Source of the DNA: Dehalococcoidia bacterium
Lineage (GTDB): Bacteria > Chloroflexota > Dehalococcoidia > Dehalococcoidales > JAUWYK01
Direction of reading: 5' to 3'
Assembly: GCA_030615865.1 (NCBI GenBank)
Contig: JAUWYK010000056.1
Location: forward strand, 1-13,078
DNA: 13,078 bases
Positions 6,412 to 12,489 of the stretch are shown in pieces. The notes below the pieces were generated by a model. The model saw only the letters and a list, made by a program, of their open reading frames with translations. It had not been told where the DNA came from and searched no databases. A program made the translations under genes and the position numbers. How positions within the stretch are numbered: position 1 is the first letter of the stretch; every line of letters starts with the position of its first letter.

Positions 6412-7480
6412 CTTATTAATCCATTTTCTAAATGTGGGCTTTGGTGATAACATCCTGATAGAGTTTCCGGCCGACAATAACGGCAACAGAAAGTATGGCC
6501 TCGTCGACTGTAAAAACAGCACAAAAACGCTGGATTATCTGGGTAAACTAATGCCCGGTGTGACTGCGGAGCGGGCGAGATTGGCCTTCATTTGCGCAAC
6601 CCACCCTCACTATGACCATATCAGCGGCATATCCAAGGTTATGAACAGCCGGTATTGTCCTCATGAGTTCTGGGACAGCGGCTTTCGTCACAATTCGCAA
6701 ACCTATAGCCGAATCCTGGAGGATGTTATTGCTAAGAAGATAAGAATGGTAAGAGTCTCCTCCGGGATGGAGTGGTATTTTCACCAGGTTCGGATAACGG
6801 CGTTGTCACCATCGGTTACGCTGCGAAACAGGTATGCCACGTATGGTGTTGACATGAACAATGCTTCAATCGTGCTCCGGATTGAACATAACCGGGAAAA
6901 CGTCATTACCATGCAATCCAGGGAGTACCAAGGCAATACCAGTTATGAAGCTGAGAGACAAGCGGGGCGCTCCGTAGTCATCCTGACTGGTGATGCGGAA
7001 TTCGATAGCTGGTCTCACATATGCCAGGAATTCCCCAAGGTTGAAAGAACCAGTACGCATAGACCACTGGTAAAAAAGATGGTTAATTACCTTTCTAGTG
7101 CTGTGGTAAAGGTAGCCCACCACGGCAGCATGCACAGTACGCCGCTGGATGTCTACGAGAAAATGCGCCCGCACACCGCAATCATCTCGACAGAACAGCA
7201 GCAAAGTAGCAAACAGTTAGAACACAGCACCATTGCTGAGATTGAAAGAGACCTATTTCCGCACCAATCAGCAACAATTGCCCTAGAGGAATGTGATACG
7301 AGAGTTATTACAACTGATGGTAGCTACGAGGGACAGGTCCTCGACGATGGAACTAAGAAAGATGCAAAGAACGAGCATCCTGGAAGTATTGTTGTAGTTA
7401 TCCCACCTGGCGGCAATATTCGGTGGAAGAAATTGAGGGACAGTGTAGACACCGTAGCTGACCCACCACGTAGTGTATAA
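6386..7480 (+). CDS. ComEC-like metallo-beta-lactamase-fold hydrolase
   Basis: This 364-residue protein begins LLIHFLNVGFGDNILIEFP and continues YGLVDC, the opening of the stand-alone ComEC/Rec2 C-terminal-domain class of metallo-beta-lactamase folds. The metal motif THPHYDH holds His73, His75, Asp77 and His78. Later come VVILTGDAEFDSW (Asp203) and VVKVAHHGSMHSTP (His245-His246), the expected further ligands. The fold covers about 10-270. The tail (270-364) includes TIALEECDTRVITTDGSYEG and looks like an added beta-rich segment. No transmembrane segment or signal is present, so it is not a DNA-uptake channel. It is probably a cytoplasmic phosphodiesterase, nuclease or other hydrolase of unknown substrate. 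The ATG at 6386 follows AAAGGAG inside the preceding gene. Confidence 0.85.
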   Translation: MARQIKPSDLLIHFLNVGFGDNILIEFPADNNGNRKYGLVDCKNSTKTLDYLGKLMPGVTAERARLAFICATHPHYDHISGISKVMNSRYCPHEFWDSGFRHNSQTYSRILEDVIAKKIRMVRVSSGMEWYFHQVRITALSPSVTLRNRYATYGVDMNNASIVLRIEHNRENVITMQSREYQGNTSYEAERQAGRSVVILTGDAEFDSWSHICQEFPKVERTSTHRPLVKKMVNYLSSAVVKVAHHGSMHSTPLDVYEKMRPHTAIISTEQQQSSKQLEHSTIAEIERDLFPHQSATIALEECDTRVITTDGSYEGQVLDDGTKKDAKNEHPGSIVVVIPPGGNIRWKKLRDSVDTVADPPRSV

Positions 7481-7692
7481 GCAGCACGAACACTATATAA
7501 ATGGGCGGTCTAACAAATCATTGGCAAAAATGGTACAAGTATTCCTGCACCTAGTTAAGTGCTGTCTATCATTTGGCCTAAGTATTCAGCTTAGCCGACG
7601 CCATCAACTCCGTAGCCCTTGTCTGGTTAGCCACGTGGGAAAGGTGGGAGTTGCTGGCGAAAGGTATACGGTAGCTATGAAGGAGGTGTTTG
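7481..7692. other. intergenic stretch with a small hairpin and a 12-base repeat
   Basis: AGTATTCAGCTT at 7581-7592 recurs exactly at 9942-9953, each time upstream of a plus-strand gene. Here it lies in a small hairpin (7576-7595) that pairs TAAG with CTTA, plus GGC with GCC, with one bulged base. No U-tract and no clear promoter were found. Confidence 0.35.
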
Positions 7693-8370
7693 ATGGTGAG
7701 GCCGTCTGCAAGCCAGGAGATCTTGATTGAAGAATGGAAGGAAGCCAGGCGTTCCGTAGGTCGGTTTGACGAGTATCTTTTAAACCTAAGGAGGTACGGC
7801 TTTACACTTGCCACAATCTTGATAGGAGCCGATGCCTATCTTTCGATAAGCCAAGATGTACTCCCGTGGGCAAAAGCTGGTGCTGCAGCAGCTGTGATGC
7901 TACTGATATTTGCCCTGTTCCTGCTCGACCATCATGTCAAGACATTACAAAGCACAGCACTCCACCGGGCGGCAAAGCTTGAGAAACTGCTGGGGCTGGT
8001 TCCCGAAAGTACTGGCGAAGGAAGCAAGGACGTCGCCGATAAAAGTCTCAGTGAATTACGCCAGGATGTTAGCGGGTCCTGGCAGATGACACATGGTGGC
8101 ACGCCAATCTATTTTTTGTTTTTAGCCGTTACGGGCGGCGTCGGTAGTACAGCGGTACTTACGACGCGTCCTGATGAATCGGTGAGTTTGGGTCCACTTG
8201 TAGCTGTCGCCTTTGTGTCTATAGTCCTGTGTGGGGTGACTCCGGTTTATAATTGGTGGGCTACGAGGAAACTGGAAGACTTATTAACCCCAAAGGGGGT
8301 TGGGAGGCAATTGGCAGGCGCATTTACCCAATTAGGGCAGATATTACGAAAGAAGGACAAGCAAACCTAG
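7693..8370 (+). CDS. four-helix membrane protein, unknown function
   Basis: I choose the ATG at 7693, behind AGGAGGTG (7681-7688), giving 225 residues. A TTG just before it is less likely. The N-terminus is a charged amphipathic helix (EEWKEARRSVGRFDEYLLNLRRYGF). Four probable membrane segments follow at about 34-52, 59-79, 138-156 and 165-185. Between the second and third lies a soluble, mostly helical loop of about 55 residues (HRAAKLEKLLGLVPES...). The C-terminus is basic (LRKKDKQ). The charged lead helix and paired helices resemble widespread uncharacterised membrane proteins, some found near conflict systems, but I cannot assign a named family. It stands alone, 212 bases after the MBL gene. 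Confidence 0.75.
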   Translation: MVRPSASQEILIEEWKEARRSVGRFDEYLLNLRRYGFTLATILIGADAYLSISQDVLPWAKAGAAAAVMLLIFALFLLDHHVKTLQSTALHRAAKLEKLLGLVPESTGEGSKDVADKSLSELRQDVSGSWQMTHGGTPIYFLFLAVTGGVGSTAVLTTRPDESVSLGPLVAVAFVSIVLCGVTPVYNWWATRKLEDLLTPKGVGRQLAGAFTQLGQILRKKDKQT

Positions 8371-8401
8371 ACAATAGGAACTTGTCAAGAAATACTAACT
8401 G

Positions 8402-8433
8402 AATGAAAAAGACCGCCATTTCGATTTTTCATT
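8402..8433. terminator. possible weak terminator after the membrane protein
   Basis: AATGAAAAA (8402-8410) pairs with TTTTTCATT (8425-8433) around a 14-base loop, 32 bases after the stop codon. The nine pairs are nearly all A-T, so the stem is weak. It has an A-run and a T-run and could act on either strand. Confidence 0.35.
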
Positions 8434-8517
8434 TACGTAGCTTAGGCACTGGTTTTGTTAATATGGCTGATGGGCTGGGTGATGTACTCGTAGATTTTTA
8501 GAAAGGAGGACAATCGC

Positions 8518-8811
8518 ATGCCAAAGTACATTCTGTTGATGAAACTGACAGACCAAGGGATCAAAGATATCAAGGATGCGCCCCAGCGGATTGAAGACGC
8601 CGTGAAAGGCTTGGAAGCCGTGGGTGGCAAGTTGGAAATCTTCTGCACAGTCATGGGAGAGTATGACTACGTGGCCATTGGTGAATGTCCTAGTGATGAG
8701 GTTGCTGCGACCTTCCTACTGTTGCTAGGCTCCTTGGGGACCGTAAGGACAACGACACTCAAGGCGTTCACCAAGGAAGAGTTTGCAGAGATGGTCAAGA
8801 AGTTGCCTTAG
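8518..8811 (+). CDS. GYD-domain protein
   Basis: This small 97-residue cytoplasmic protein has the GYD-family layout. It begins MPKYILLMKLTDQGIKDIKDAP, has a central GGKLEIFCTVMGEYDYVAIGE containing the family signature (here GEYDYV), and ends with FLLLLGSLGTVRTTTLKAFTKEEF. The family forms a ferredoxin-like (dimeric alpha-beta barrel) fold and has no settled function; a small-ligand or sensory role is often assumed. The ATG at 8518 follows AAAGGAGG at good spacing. It appears to be a single-gene unit: 147 bases separate it from the membrane protein, and the leader hairpin at 8879-8928 follows it. Confidence 0.85.
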   Translation: MPKYILLMKLTDQGIKDIKDAPQRIEDAVKGLEAVGGKLEIFCTVMGEYDYVAIGECPSDEVAATFLLLLGSLGTVRTTTLKAFTKEEFAEMVKKLP

Positions 8812-8843
8812 GCCTTATCTGGATGAGCAACGAATCACCCCCC

Positions 8844-8968
8844 ATATAAGTTGAGTTAGGGAATATGAGAGGGATGAAGACAAGGGCACAAGAACCACTA
8901 ATCTGTGGCGGTGGCCGGTGCTCTTGTCATTTTGGTTGGGGAATGAGATAGGTTAGTGATAAGGGAGG
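8844..8968 (+). ncRNA. structured leader RNA, copy 2
   Basis: GACAAGGGCAC (8879-8889) pairs with GTGCTCTTGTC (8918-8928), eleven pairs with one G-U. An inner stem of CCAC (8895-8898) and GTGG (8905-8908) can form. Compared with copy 1 (5866-5970), the outer stem has a paired change (A-T to C-G) that keeps the pairing, while the 3' arm GGCGGTGGCyGGTGCyCTT is nearly unchanged. ATATAArTTG and TTAGGGAA upstream also match. The element ends at the AGGGAGG site of the hydrolase gene. A short T-run (ATTTT) after the stem means it could also end the GYD transcript. Confidence 0.45.
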
Positions 8969-8975
8969 TCAAATA

Positions 8976-9899
8976 ATGAAACAAAGATTGGCCATCAGCC
9001 GTGCTATTAGGTGGGGCATACCGACATTGGTGGTGCTCCTTATCGCAACCTACGGTTTCATCTCTTTCGTAATAGCTTCAGGGATTACCAAGTATGAACG
9101 TAAGCCTCAAGAAGACAACCCCGCAGCCTACGGTCTCCAATATGAAGATGTCGAGTTTGTCTCGAGAGGGGGCGACGTGACCTTAAGCGGCTGGTATATA
9201 CCTGGAGAAGGCGAGGGGCCAGTCCTCATTTTTGTTCACGGTATTGGAGACGTACGCTCAGGAGCCGAAGCAGTGGACCTTGCCTCCCGACTTGTAGCCC
9301 GAGGGTTTAGTGTTCTCATGTTCGACTTGCGAGGCCACGGGAACTCTGGAGGAGAATTAATCTCCGGTGGATACTTTGAGCGGCAGGACGTGCTCGGTGC
9401 CTTCGACTTTCTACTGAAACAGGGAATACCATCAGAGCGCATCGGCGTCATCGGCTTCTCGATGGGAGCCGCTACCACGATATTAGCTGCGACAGGAGAA
9501 CCAGCTATCTGTGCTTTGGTTGCCGACAGCCCGTACGCCAACGTCTCTGATCTCATCGCCCAGGAGACAGCCCGCAAGACAGTCTTCCCAGAATGGCTAG
9601 CACCTATCTTCCTGCCAAGTGTCAACCTAATGGCAAGAGTACTCTACGGCATCGATATTGGAGTACTTGTGCCCGAAGAAGCCGTAAAACTCTTGCCCTA
9701 TCCCATTATGGTTATTCATGGAACAGCTGATACTCGCATCCCACTTGAACATGGCACAAGGGTACACGATGCTGCTCACCCAGAGAGTTTAATGTGGGTT
9801 GTACCAGAAGTGGACCATGTGCAAGCGTTTCCAGAACACCCGGAAGAATATGTTGAGAGAGTAGCGGATTATTTTGATGAGCAGCTATGCGCACAGTAA
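8976..9899 (+). CDS. membrane-anchored alpha/beta hydrolase
   Basis: This 307-residue protein has one N-terminal membrane segment (about 13-34, WGIPTLVVLLIATYGFISFV) and then an alpha/beta hydrolase domain. The oxyanion motif VHGIGD is at 87-92, the nucleophile elbow GFSMG has Ser162, the acid is Asp252 in HGTADTRIP, and the base is His281 in VDHVQAF. FDLRGHGNSGG (116-126) is typical of the BAAT/dipeptidyl-peptidase-like S9/S15-related hydrolases often annotated as alpha/beta hydrolase or cinnamoyl-ester hydrolase. The single anchor suggests the domain acts at the cell surface side, so an ester, peptide or lipid substrate is plausible but not shown. The ATG at 8976 follows AGGGAGG (8962-8968), and the repeated structured leader precedes it. 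Confidence 0.88.
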   Translation: MKQRLAISRAIRWGIPTLVVLLIATYGFISFVIASGITKYERKPQEDNPAAYGLQYEDVEFVSRGGDVTLSGWYIPGEGEGPVLIFVHGIGDVRSGAEAVDLASRLVARGFSVLMFDLRGHGNSGGELISGGYFERQDVLGAFDFLLKQGIPSERIGVIGFSMGAATTILAATGEPAICALVADSPYANVSDLIAQETARKTVFPEWLAPIFLPSVNLMARVLYGIDIGVLVPEEAVKLLPYPIMVIHGTADTRIPLEHGTRVHDAAHPESLMWVVPEVDHVQAFPEHPEEYVERVADYFDEQLCAQ

Positions 9900-9992
9900 A
9901 GGGAAGGTCCCTGACAGTGAGGCAATCATACTTATAGTGTTAGTATTCAGCTTTTCACTATGATTATGGTCAATAGCGCAAGGAGGTGATTT
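9900..9992 (+). promoter_or_regulatory. leader of the Vps62-like gene with a small hairpin
   Basis: ATAGTG (9934-9939) pairs with CACTAT (9956-9961) around a loop that contains AGTATTCAGCTT (9942-9953), the 12-base word also found at 7581-7592. The ribosome binding site AAGGAGGTG follows. No convincing -35/-10 pair is visible, so read-through from the hydrolase gene is possible. Confidence 0.3.
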
Positions 9993-11126
9993 ATGACATC
10001 AGTGCCCACTGACGAGAATCTTGAAAATGAAAGTTTAGCCACGAAGTATCGCCCCCTTCTGGTGCTTTATCCCGAAATCGAAGACGGTAGCAGGCGTAAG
10101 GATCATCATCGTCGAGGTCACAGACCGGGTAGTCCACCACCATTGGACCAGGACTACCACCCCAGAGACATACGTCTTGTCCTTGACCATGCTCGCCTGC
10201 CAGGCATGAAAGAAAAGCCAACTAGAGAGCAAATGTTTGAAGCCATGAGTGAGAACAAAGTCAATTACATTGACCTCATCGACAAACGAGGCCCCAAGGA
10301 GGTCGATAAGTTCTGGCGTGTATATGCAGAGGCTAAAAAGAAGGACAGCAACCCGGAGTACCAAAGAAAGGCTTACGCCCGGGTAGTCAAAGGATCCGGG
10401 CGGTTTAAAGACTATATATCCATTCAGTACTGGCTGGCTTACTTCTTTGACGATTGGGCCAGTGTTCACGAGATGGATTGGGAGATGGTCTCTGTAATAA
10501 TTAAAAAGACAGATAAAACCGAGGAAGCTGTCGCGTGTGTCTTCAATGCACACGGAGGAGCTTTTCGAAAACCTTGGAAGGATGTACATAAGGTTAACGA
10601 CAAGGGGAGCAAGAGTTCAGAAGGGTTGCACCCAGTAGCCTATGTCGCAAACGGCTCCTACGCATCATATTTCTACGACTATCCCTCTTACTTCAGCGTA
10701 GCTGCGCCCTATCTCGAGCCCGTGCTTAGAAGATTGGTTCGTATAGCCAAGATAGGAAAACCATTTACGGAATATGTTCCATGCTTCGAAGAAGGAGCGA
10801 AGCATTTCCCAGATGTAGAAGTAATACCTCAGCCGGACGAGTTCGGTCGCTGGTCCGGAGACTGGAGATGGTTGAACTTCAAAGGCAGATGGGGGTCACC
10901 AGTAGAGATGTCTCTTCCCGAGAAAATTATCGCCCAGATTCCAGTGGTTTGTAAATTAGCCCGATTCTTCCAAAGGCCGACACGTGGGGCTGGCCCAACG
11001 GGTCCCAATGCAAAGGGGGCATGCTGGGGAGACCCGTTTAACTGGGTCAATCTGGAATGCTTCGACGCTCCCAAAACCAGTAATTGGCTTAGAAAAATGG
11101 GTGGTGCCAATGCGAACGAACTCTAA
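9993..11126 (+). CDS. Vps62-like (DUF946-like) protein
   Basis: This 377-residue protein has the opening and core of Vps62-related proteins. It starts KYRPLLVLYPEIEDGS and continues DYHPRDIRLVLDHA (about 54-67). The central block is IQYWLAYFFDDWASVHEMDWEMVSVII (144-170), with HGGA (187-190), HPVAYVANGSYASYF (213-227) and the later WGDPFNWVNLECF. The HExDWE segment and the 'vayVAnGSHasYF' pattern are characteristic; here Tyr223 replaces the usual His of GSHA. No signal peptide or membrane segment is seen. The family is known from plants, fungi and bacteria, with no defined biochemical activity. The ATG at 9993 has a very strong AAGGAGGTG site. It is encoded 93 bases after the hydrolase. Confidence 0.7.
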   Translation: MTSVPTDENLENESLATKYRPLLVLYPEIEDGSRRKDHHRRGHRPGSPPPLDQDYHPRDIRLVLDHARLPGMKEKPTREQMFEAMSENKVNYIDLIDKRGPKEVDKFWRVYAEAKKKDSNPEYQRKAYARVVKGSGRFKDYISIQYWLAYFFDDWASVHEMDWEMVSVIIKKTDKTEEAVACVFNAHGGAFRKPWKDVHKVNDKGSKSSEGLHPVAYVANGSYASYFYDYPSYFSVAAPYLEPVLRRLVRIAKIGKPFTEYVPCFEEGAKHFPDVEVIPQPDEFGRWSGDWRWLNFKGRWGSPVEMSLPEKIIAQIPVVCKLARFFQRPTRGAGPTGPNAKGACWGDPFNWVNLECFDAPKTSNWLRKMGGANANEL

Positions 11127-11312
11127 GCTCATCGGTCTGACTGTTTGAGCTTAGACAGACTGCTGACATTGCGATTCTCACATTGCTTTATCTCCTTCAA
11201 TCTCCTACTATTGTTCCACTTGTCCAGGCTCTTCTGATGATAATGTCGATAGCCCAATGGTTATGCCAGCCGAGTGTGAGGTAACAGAAGCTTGAAATGT
11301 TTAAAAAACCTA
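11127..11312. other. intergenic stretch after the Vps62-like gene
   Basis: AAGCTCA and TGAGCTT (11125-11152) can pair just after the stop codon, but no T-run follows. I see no gene here. Confidence 0.3.
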
Positions 11313-11341
11313 TTGACCGGCAATCAGCTATGTGATAGTCT
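11313..11341 (+). promoter_or_regulatory. promoter of the small zinc-ribbon gene
   Basis: TTGACC (11313-11318, five of six consensus bases) is followed after 17 bases by TAGTCT (11336-11341, a weak -10). The start would lie about 27 bases before the ATG at 11375. Confidence 0.45.
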
Positions 11342-11374
11342 TCTGCTTAGAATCTTACAAACGAGGAGGTAAAA

Positions 11375-11515
11375 ATGCAGGCATATTGCATGAAGTGCAG
11401 AAAGAGGGTTGAGATCAAGAATCCGAAGGCTATCACAATGAAAAACAAACGTCCTGCGACTCAAGGTGTTTGCCCAAGTTGCGGAACCAAGGTGTTTCGA
11501 ATAGGTAAATCCTAA
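11375..11515 (+). CDS. DUF5679-type small zinc-ribbon protein
   Basis: This 46-residue protein starts at the ATG at 11375 behind GAGGAGG. It begins MQAYCMKCRKRVEIKNP and continues AITMKNKRPATQGVCPSCG, ending KVFRIGKS. Two CxxC pairs (Cys5/Cys8 and Cys33/Cys36) form a zinc knuckle. Length, MKNxRPATQG and the C-terminal FRIGKS fit the DUF5679 family, which is often seen in Chloroflexota. The function is unknown; RNA or protein contacts are a guess. It has its own promoter and terminator, so it is a monocistronic unit. It is easily missed by gene callers because of its size. Confidence 0.85.
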   Translation: MQAYCMKCRKRVEIKNPKAITMKNKRPATQGVCPSCGTKVFRIGKS

Positions 11516-11530
11516 ACCCAGGAAAAACTG

Positions 11531-11561
11531 AAATAAGGGCCACTTGCTGTGGCCCTTATTT
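11531..11561. terminator. bidirectional intrinsic terminator
   Basis: A perfect 13-base-pair stem pairs AAATAAGGGCCAC (11531-11543) with GTGGCCCTTATTT (11549-11561) around a 5-base loop TTGCT, followed by ATTTA. The A-rich 5' arm makes a T-rich tail on the other strand too. It can therefore serve both the zinc-ribbon gene and the convergent ClpP-like gene ending at 11656. Confidence 0.9.
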
Positions 11562-11655
11562 ATTTACGGAGAGACATCTGCCAGTCGGCTCAACAAAGTG
11601 GCTAAATGTCCAGCAGTGTTCTATTCTTTGATTGGCACCCCTCGGGGCAACGAAG

Positions 11656-12291
11656 CTATGAACTATCAATAATCAGACTGTCTGAGGCCTCAACGATGGG
11701 ACTCGCTGCCTTCCCCGGTCCTGATGGCTTTGGACCCATCTGTATCGAGATGATTTCTGAGCCAGCTGGAAAAAGCTCTGATTTTATCTCATGAACTAGG
11801 CCGTATTCTACGGCTTGCTCCGGGTAGAGGGTAGTGCGGTTTAGCATGTCCTGAAGGACTCGCTCCTTGTCTTTCTTTACGGTATCGGCAATCACACGAG
11901 CGATGTTACCCATGTCAATCTGTAGACCTTTGAGCCTTTCTTCCAGCTGCTTTTCTTCCAGACTAACTGGCTGATGAAAATTACACCGCACTCCGTGGAG
12001 CAGAAAACGAGCATGGGGCACTGATAATCTTCTGGAACCGGCGCAGAAGAGGACAACCCCAATTGAATCGGTACTGCCAAAGTTGTGAGTCGTAATCTCT
12101 AGGGGAATGCCTTTAAGAAAATTGTATGCGGACAATCCTTGAAAGACATCACCACCGGGACTCGAGATAAGTAAGCCGAGCTTCTTAGCACCTTGCTTAA
12201 GTTTATTGTCAACGATTTGCATCAAGGCAGTAATGGACCCCGGCACAACCGGAGCGAAAAACTTGATGTAGAAAGTCTGATTTGTAGCCAT
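11656..12291 (-). CDS. ClpP-fold serine protease with atypical triad
   Basis: This 211-residue protein has the ClpP/crotonase fold. It shows LGLLISSPGGDVFQGLSAYNFL (38-59), then Ser76 in STDSIGVVLFCAG in place of the ClpP nucleophile motif, and His99 in ARFLLHGV. The C-terminal part has PEQAVEYGLVHEI, the ClpP EAxEYGLID motif. The Asp that completes the ClpP triad (RDxF about 7-8 residues before that motif) is replaced by Asn/Arg/Thr (NRTT, 151-154), so the third residue is missing or lies elsewhere. No Clp ATPase is nearby. The last about 35 residues are Pro/Gly/Ser-rich and probably disordered. It begins at the ATG at 12291 behind GGAGAGG. It lies 198 bases downstream of the ImmA/IrrE-type peptidase gene. 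Confidence 0.82.
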   Translation of the reverse strand: MATNQTFYIKFFAPVVPGSITALMQIVDNKLKQGAKKLGLLISSPGGDVFQGLSAYNFLKGIPLEITTHNFGSTDSIGVVLFCAGSRRLSVPHARFLLHGVRCNFHQPVSLEEKQLEERLKGLQIDMGNIARVIADTVKKDKERVLQDMLNRTTLYPEQAVEYGLVHEIKSELFPAGSEIISIQMGPKPSGPGKAASPIVEASDSLIIDSS

Positions 12292-12489
12292 TTCCTCTCC
12301 CCCCTTTAGTTTTTGATCTAGATGGTATGATTATACCTCGCCTGCAACCTGGGTTACCAGACAAAGTCTCTTATGATGTCTACGTGGTAGCACCGGCTAT
12401 CTATTATACAAAGTTCGGGAGCGGATTCAGGTAAAAGGGAGATATTACTGTGAAATCACAATCTCAGGGGGAAGACCGGAATAGGGTTG
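12292..12489. other. intergenic stretch before the ClpP-like gene
   Basis: Minus-strand TATAAT-like sequences occur around 12330 (GGTATAATCAT) and 12402 (TTTGTATAAT), but no -35 box lies at the right distance. TGTGA and TCACA face each other across two bases at 12449-12460. This is a possible operator half-site pair too closely spaced for a CRP/FNR site. Confidence 0.3.

Noticed and set aside
7473..7730. 85-codon plus-strand frame between the MBL and membrane-protein genes
   Set aside because: It has no ribosome binding site, overlaps both neighbours in another frame and has no family-like text.
12449..12460. TGTGA-AA-TCACA inverted repeat as a CRP/FNR-type operator
   Set aside because: Known CRP sites need about six bases between the half-sites; here there are two. 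No promoter is aligned with it.
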